DNA from: Pezizomycotina sp. ARF18
Lineage: Eukaryota > Ascomycota
Direction of reading: 5' to 3'
Assembly: GCA_002224055.1 (NCBI GenBank)
Contig: AZLU01000039.1
Coordinates: 186,514-250,513, forward strand
DNA length: 64,000 nucleotides
Shown here: positions 58,569 through 64,000 of the stretch, piece by piece
Position numbering within the stretch: the stretch's first letter is position 1
How the letters are laid out: each line of letters begins with the position of its first letter
Position numbers and translations under genes: made by a program
The notes under the pieces: generated by a model
What the model was told of the DNA's origin: nothing
Databases searched by the model: none
The model's input: the letters and a program-made list of their open reading frames with translations, nothing else

Positions 58569-59627
58569 ATGACGAACCGCCCTCTGATCACTTATCAAGA
58601 TTATCAGAGCAATCCGTCATACGCGAGGGACTTTGGACCGCTTAACTTTGCGGAATTCGTCAACGTAATTTTACCAACGCCGAACCGGGAATTCGTGCCG
58701 CGAATTCACAGCCCGCGTCCGGCACAGGATATGAACCCAACACTGCACCGGAAGCGAGCTCAGCTACAGAGCGAAGCGCTGTTTCGCAGCCAGAGCGAGT
58801 ACGGCAAGCGCAACAGCATAAGGCAGTACAACCGCCGGAACAGAGTCGCAGTCCGAGGCAGAGCAATCATCCAAACACTTGCACAGCAACCGCTCCGCGC
58901 CAGTTTTCCGTCTTCGTCAGAACCCTGACGGGCAAAACGATTACCTCTCAGTCACGTCCGGATCCTTTGACACGATCGCCAGCGTTAAGCGACAGATCGA
59001 AGGGAAGATCCACGTCCCGGCTGCTGAACAGCGAGGCATCTACGCCGGCAAGTTCCTTAAAGACGGCCTAACTCTGCACCACTACAACATTGAATCGTAT
59101 TCGACTTTCCACCTGTCGCTCAAACTGCGCGGAGACGGGCTGCCGGGATTATACATCCCGCCGAACCTCCTCTCCCAGCTTACGATTACGACTTTACGCA
59201 CACTCACGACAGCGGGCAGCAATTCTCCCGCGGCGGACATAGCTACCAGCGCCTTTGCGGGTGGATGCGCTACGCGCTCAATACCAAAATCTTGTACGGA
59301 CAGAATGAGGCTTGGCTAGGAAGTGGCTCCTCGAACGGAGCCTGGCCGGTTTCTTACCACGGCACAAAGCGCCAAAATGCAGAATCAATAGCCGAGGAGG
59401 GTCATCTGCTGTCCAAGGGGCGCAGGTTTGCGTATGGCTACGGGATGTACTCTACAACGGTTGTCGCTATAGCTGAGATGTACGCTACGCCCTTTTCTTT
59501 TCAAGACAGTTCATACAAAGTTATCCTTCAGAACAGGGTGGATCCACAAAACTCCACTTGGCATCCCAAACCGAAATTTTATGTCACTCAAAAAATGACG
59601 CCATTAGGGTATATGGCGTATGTATAG
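58569..59627 (+). CDS. Ubiquitin-like domain fused to ADP-ribosyltransferase-like (PARP-fold) domain
   Basis: The start at 58569 (MTNRPLITYQDYQSNPSYA) leads into a Pro/Gln/Ser-rich linker (SQPERVRQAQQHKAVQ). The ubiquitin-like domain follows: QFSVFVRTLTGKTIT, DTIASVKRQIEGKIHVPAAE, QRGIYAGKFLKDGLTLHHYN, IESYSTFHLSLKLRG, closely tracking ubiquitin but ending in a single Gly and continuing, so not a free ubiquitin. The C-terminal domain has YDYDFTHTHDSGQQFSRGG, YQRLCGWMRYAL, WPVSYHGTKRQNAESIAEEG, FAYGYGMYSTT, YATPF and YKVILQNRVDP. The His of YHGT and the Tyr of GMYST sit where PARP/diphtheria-type ADP-ribosyltransferases hold their NAD-binding His and Tyr. The third catalytic position is not evident. 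The protein stops at 59627. Frame changes near 58740, 58930 and 59180 are single-base. ADP-ribosyl transfer is an inference. Confidence 0.8.
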
Positions 59628-60527
59628 AGGAGGTTTAAAATGTTATATTCTGCTTTGGAAGGTTTTTTGATAGCGATCAGAAGACTTCAAAAGCACAGGA
59701 AGCGAAACCGAAGCGGAGCAAATATTAGTAGTTCTATAAAAATCTACTAGTACTCTGGCTTACTGATCAAATATTATGATACGTCTTCAGTCATATTTAA
59801 GTAGCCGTTTTAATTAACCGATGCATTTTTCCATGTTTCTTAATATACATGTCACGATTCGTTTCTTTATCCTTCTTCATGTCTATTTTCGCGGACATTG
59901 AAGTACTTGTTATTATGTTTGGGGAGGTTTAGGCTTGGATGTGAACATGTATTGTGAGGGGGAAATTCTCAGGCCTACCAGGAAGAGGCGGGAGGATGAA
60001 GACGAAGAAAAGAGGAGAATTGGCTAGGTCTCTTGACAACGCACGATACTTCTGTATTCTCCATTCAGCGCACTATATATTACATATAGCATCCGCATTG
60101 AATAGCTAGACTTCACACTTAGAGAAAACGCCATCCTTCAGAATTGACGATTTAAACTAACATATGTCAGCGACTTATACTTACTTGAAATGCTAATCAA
60201 TGCCTGATCATAATAATTATAAATTGATATACGTACTGAGATTGCCGTTCATACGTAGTAGTTGCATAAATACATATTCAGGTTCTTAGCATTTAAGTCA
60301 TATATTCGACAGATTTACTTCTTGGCTATTGTATTATCACCTTTTTAGCTATAAGAGTAAGAAAACTAATATCAAATAATTTGAAACGAAAGGTCAATAT
60401 CATATATAGGAATGAAGCTACTGGTAGAAAGTTTTCTGCAAGGAAAGTAATAATAATATTTAAAGTTGTATTTAGCTGTAAGATAAGTAAATAAATAAAT
60501 ATGAACATATATCATGTTTTTAAATTC
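59628..60527. other. Intergenic, no gene seen
   Basis: AT-rich, with no supported frame. Confidence 0.45.
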
Positions 60528-61014
60528 GTGGACCCACCCCTATGGTTCGATCTGTCTGATATGTCAGACAGATATCAGAGACAAATCTTTAAGAGCCTTC
60601 GTCAAACAAATATCTATTTAAATAATCAGACAGATCTAATCAGAAAAATATTTATCTAAGATTTATTTAAGTCAGACAAAGTATTTATCTAACATTTACC
60701 TAACTATCAGACAAATCTTATATATAAAAAAAATTAAATTTATATTATATATATATAATTAATATATTATTATTTATTATTACTAAGCGTTAACCGCTAA
60801 GCTAACTTCGATTACTATTTTATAATTAAAAAAAATAATTTAATTATATAAGTTAACTTATATTAAAAATAGTATTTGTCTAAAGCTTTAGACAAATCCT
60901 TTATATTTATTTAAAATATTAGACAAATCTTAATATATTCGTCTGATAATATATATTGTCCGACATTTGTTTGACTTTATATGGTGCCTAAGAAATAAGG
61001 TACCATAGGGCCAC
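60528..61014. repeat. AT-rich degraded repeat with inverted ends
   Basis: The left edge GTGGACCCACCCCTATGG (60528-60545) and the right edge, which reads GTGGCCCTATGG on the minus strand (61003-61014), are an imperfect inverted pair. Just inside the left edge is a near-palindrome, TCTGTCTGAT/ATGTCAGACAGA (about 60550-60572). The body is nearly pure A/T with recurring CAGACAAATCTTA-like words. This looks like an old element mutated by RIP. No target duplication was seen. Confidence 0.45.
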
Positions 61015-61280
61015 ATATCTACGAAGGTATATCCGTGACCTTCCAACTGTCCCTTCAAGTCTTTGTAACTTTGGGTACCACTTCCGCGGATGGAACTCGG
61101 TCCCTATTCTAGCAGTGCACCCAACGCTATGGAGAAAATCGATTGCTATAGTTAACAAGTGTGACCCCCGGCGGCCTCCAGTTTACTACCAAAGGGAGAG
61201 AAAGAGGAATGTGAAGACTTGTCAGGGTTCAAGTGCGATGAAATAGCGTTGTCTAGTTCTCGCCCCCCCAGCACGGGGTT
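61015..61280. other. Short intergenic region
   Basis: Normal composition resumes. Nothing recognised. Confidence 0.45.
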
Positions 61281-62089
61281 TTAGTCAGGGTCAAGGATGC
61301 TCATCCAGAGAATCGGATCGGAGGATCCTTGTATAATCAAGATACGAATAAGCACGGTTTCCCCTCCGTGAAAGCGCAGGTTTCATCTTCAAGTACTCCA
61401 GATCTTGAGTCGATGATGAAACAGGCATTCGATCTGGTATACTCCTTACAAGCCACATCCCCAACCCACGCCAATACCAAATTGAGCGTTGAAGAGAACC
61501 CGAAGGTGTAGGATCCAGATTTCTTGACGTGAATGTAGCCGGTGTAGTTAAGGGCAATGTCCCTAAAATTTAGAGTGGGACTGCCGTAAATAGACACGCT
61601 ATCTGTCTCGAAACCGTGACCAAACATAGACGGTGCTCCCTGAGTGGAGCGGCTTCGAGGTTTTGAAAATTCAATGTCGAGATCTGGGTATGCGCCCTGT
61701 CGGGGTCGTTGTCGTTCGAGAAGGAGTGCTTTTGTGCAGCGAAGTTCATTTGACCGGAAAAGTTCGCCTTCTGGGTGAATGTCGGCTCCCAGGTTGACAG
61801 TTCCAGCCAGACTGCTTGCTAAACCAGTGCTAGAGTTCGAGGGGCAGGTGCAGGAGAACACCCTGCCCGAGCTAGAGCTTGTGCCGATAGACTTGACATC
61901 TGTTTGCCGCTGGTCCCACGGTTACGTCTCGCAAGGATATCTTCAACTATATCGGGACAAGGCGAGGGGCTTCTCAATTGCAATCCCGCTCAGAACCTGA
62001 CGAATATTGGCATTGTAGCCCACAAGCATTTATTGATAAAGTATATACAAATAGAGGATAAAAATCGCGAAGAGAAGCAGCTTGATCAT
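61281..62089 (-). CDS. GLEYA-type adhesin (frame-broken)
   Basis: The ATG at 62089 gives a hydrophobic leader (MIKLLLFAIFILYLYILYQ), then frame changes. The clear part is the GLEYA/PA14-like beta domain: YPDLDIEFSKPRS, PSMFGHGFETDSVSIYG, ALNYTGYIHVKKSGSYTFGF, LNLVLAWVGDVACKEYTRSN. A further frame change leads to VLIRILIIQGSSDPILWMSI and LDPD, with a stop at 61281. YTGYIHVKKSGSYTF and LAWVGDVA-x-x-x-YTRSNA are hallmarks of GLEYA domains, lectin-like carbohydrate-binding modules of fungal cell-surface adhesins. Usually they are followed by repeats or other domains. Here the protein appears to end after the domain, so it is short for the family. Sugar specificity cannot be told. Confidence 0.8.
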
Positions 62090-64000
62090 GGCGAGATGAG
62101 GCCGTGAAGTACTTTTTTTTTTTTCTCCCTAATGACTCGGACTTCAGAGGTTGTTGTAAGAAACTGGGAGAGCAGTAGAGAATCGAGAGGAGGTATGGGC
62201 TAGCTAGTTCTGCTCCATCACACCTGGAACAAGCTTTTATTCAAGTGACTGTATCAAGCTTTCAATGGCTAAATACTCGCCGGTTCTCATACTGAGCCGA
62301 GGCAACTATAGCAAAAACCCACCACCTAATTCCTCTAGTATTTTCGAGTAAACTTCTGCGAAACGAATAGGATCATGCAGCAGCTTGTAGTTGTTGTTGT
62401 TGTCAACGCCTCGGAACTTTCAAAGGCTGCTAAACTTGAACAGGAATTTGAACTTGCAAGCTTCAGGACATTCTACATGCCTCAAAAGACGGATTGTAAC
62501 AACGATGCCCAAAGATATAGATCGTCACCTCCAATGGGTCCCAACACATTTTGATTCGACGCAGCCTCCTCATTGAATCGTGTTGTGAACAAAGAGGGGA
62601 TAAGTGAACATGTACTCCGGATATTCTTCGTTTCTGACAGCAAGCCTTCTAGATGAAGGCTGCATAGCCTATAAGCCCCAGCAAGAGATGATATTCTGAG
62701 CAAATCCTTGAGAAAAGATAAGTAAAACAAAGATGTTTGGAAATTGAAAGAAGATTGAAGAACAAAAAAGGGCAGCTCTGAGAAAATAGAAGTAAGAAAG
62801 CGAAAAAAAAAAAAAAAGCAGGAAAATCGTCTTTGGAGAAATCGTGGTAGGTACATCGTGATACGATTAGGGAGGTAACACTTTATAACCGATTGCATAA
62901 TATTCCGGCATGTAGCTAACTCCCCACCTAACACGCTACAAAGAAAGTCCGGTGGATAATAAGTACGGTCTCAGTAGAGATAATGTAAATTGATTAATGA
63001 TCACATTTTCAAGCGCCTGCATTCGCACATTTCAAACTTGTATATTGGACGAAGTTGAATCAATCCATTAGGCAAGTGCGAGTATAAGCGAAGAACAACG
63101 ATATATCCATAATTCACTATAAAACGCCATACTAACCTTTACTTAATGCATGCCTACAAGGTCAGTCTCTAGATGGATTCTCATGAAATGTTGATCTCTT
63201 TTGGCAAGCACTGGAGGAAAATCTTTTGAAACCATAGGGGCGAATATATAGTTCTCATTTCTCGTCGATAAGCGTGTGAAGTATAAGCCATGACTTTGCA
63301 CCCAGAACGATCATGATTTTATATATATTGATATACTGCTCTATTTAAATGCATGAAATATCAGTATTTTTAGAACAATTGAATCGGATGCATGTAAAGA
63401 AAGGTTGAGATGTAGTAAGGAAGGAGCTCAAATACACTTTTGGTGAATCCAGAGGGTAGCAGAACCCGAGGATAACTCCACCGCCCCTCAAAACGTAATT
63501 TGTATCCATGTAAACTAACTTGCAAGCTCTGCTTATTATTCAAAGATAAGGTAAAAAACCCACGCTGCGGGTTTAAGAGTTAGACCGCGTGCTCGGTGCT
63601 GACAAAAAGTCTTCTAGCTTATTTAAGACTTCAAGTTTGTTTTTATTATCGGGATAGTCGAAATAGGATGACTGTATCGCTTCTTTTTACTGGCGATAGA
63701 GCTGCTTCGAAAGACCTTAATGGTTTCGCGTCGACGGCTTCATTCGAACCCCCACGCAATATTTATGGATGTTCGCCAAAAGTATAATCCCTAAAGGGAT
63801 CGGTATTGTCCACAGAAGCCCACTGAATCCTAAGGAAGCGTTAGATTATTTTCATGTTTTTAGGGATGATCATACCTCGCAACTCTTTCATGAAGATATC
63901 GATGGGAAATTTTTTCGCAATTAATAATTCTCCTCGTATTTGAATTTCTGCGCGATGCAACTGGCAGCAGGTACAACACCATGCCCAAGCTTTCTACATA
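62090..64000. other. Intergenic, no gene seen
   Basis: A 150-codon minus-strand frame at 62482-62934 includes a run of phenylalanines from a homopolymer and no domain. Nothing else recognised to the window end. Confidence 0.4.

Noticed and set aside
62482-62934. 150-codon minus-strand open frame
   Set aside because: Low-complexity Phe/Leu/Ser composition from a poly-A tract on the opposite strand; no domain or signal peptide context.
1-64000. tRNA, rRNA or CRISPR features
   Set aside because: I scanned for T-loop-like words and regular repeats and found no cloverleaf or spaced repeat array that I could support; a tRNAscan-SE and Rfam search would settle this.

Overview
The window looks like nuclear DNA of a filamentous ascomycete (Pezizomycotina). 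The evidence is short GT-AG introns (about 45 to 130 bp, several with CTAAC-like branch points), AT-rich islands that look RIP-degraded, and fungal families: F-box, fungal rhodopsin-like (PTH11-type), CAP/PR-1, ELO elongase, M35 deuterolysin, GLEYA adhesin and small cysteine-rich secreted proteins. I could not assign a genus. Gene density is low, and many recognisable genes encode secreted or surface proteins, which fits an accessory compartment.

Layout. 0.8-2.2 kb: F-box gene (-). 3.5-5.0 kb: AT-rich island holding a 344-bp inverted-repeat element with a 6-bp target duplication. 7.8-12.0 kb: three copies of one aspartic-protease-like domain, one on + and two on - that run head to tail. 13.7-15.1 kb: fungal rhodopsin-like membrane protein (-). 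18.8-19.9 kb: four-helix membrane protein with a PPAY tail (+). 21.1-22.4 kb: His/RS-rich protein (+). 22.7-23.7 kb: unknown protein with a Met/Gln/Ala-rich tail (-). 25.1-26.5 kb: secreted CAP protein with a long low-complexity tail (-). 26.5-33.7 kb: gene-poor, with long A/T homopolymers. 33.8-34.7 kb: fatty-acid elongase (+).

37.6-53.7 kb is dominated by secreted-protein genes: an unknown secreted protein, two related small cysteine-rich proteins (one with a single module, one with two tandem modules), two M35-type metallopeptidases, another small secreted protein and a secreted/membrane protein. 54.8-56.4 kb carries a Nudix-like plus eIF2B-like fusion (-). 58.1-59.6 kb carries a ubiquitin-like domain fused to an ADP-ribosyltransferase-like (PARP-fold) domain (+). 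60.5-61.0 kb is a degraded AT-rich repeat. 61.3-62.1 kb is a GLEYA-type adhesin (-).

Nearly every recognisable gene is interrupted by single-base frame changes. Only the M35-like gene at 43.5-44.7 kb reads through as one long open frame. Either the sequence carries uncorrected indel errors or the region is decaying. I describe the genes as read across these breaks, and intron or stop positions should be treated as approximate. The two domain fusions (ubiquitin-like/ART and Nudix/eIF2B-like), the duplicated cysteine-rich module with matching introns, and the eroding protease triplet are the parts most worth a second look.
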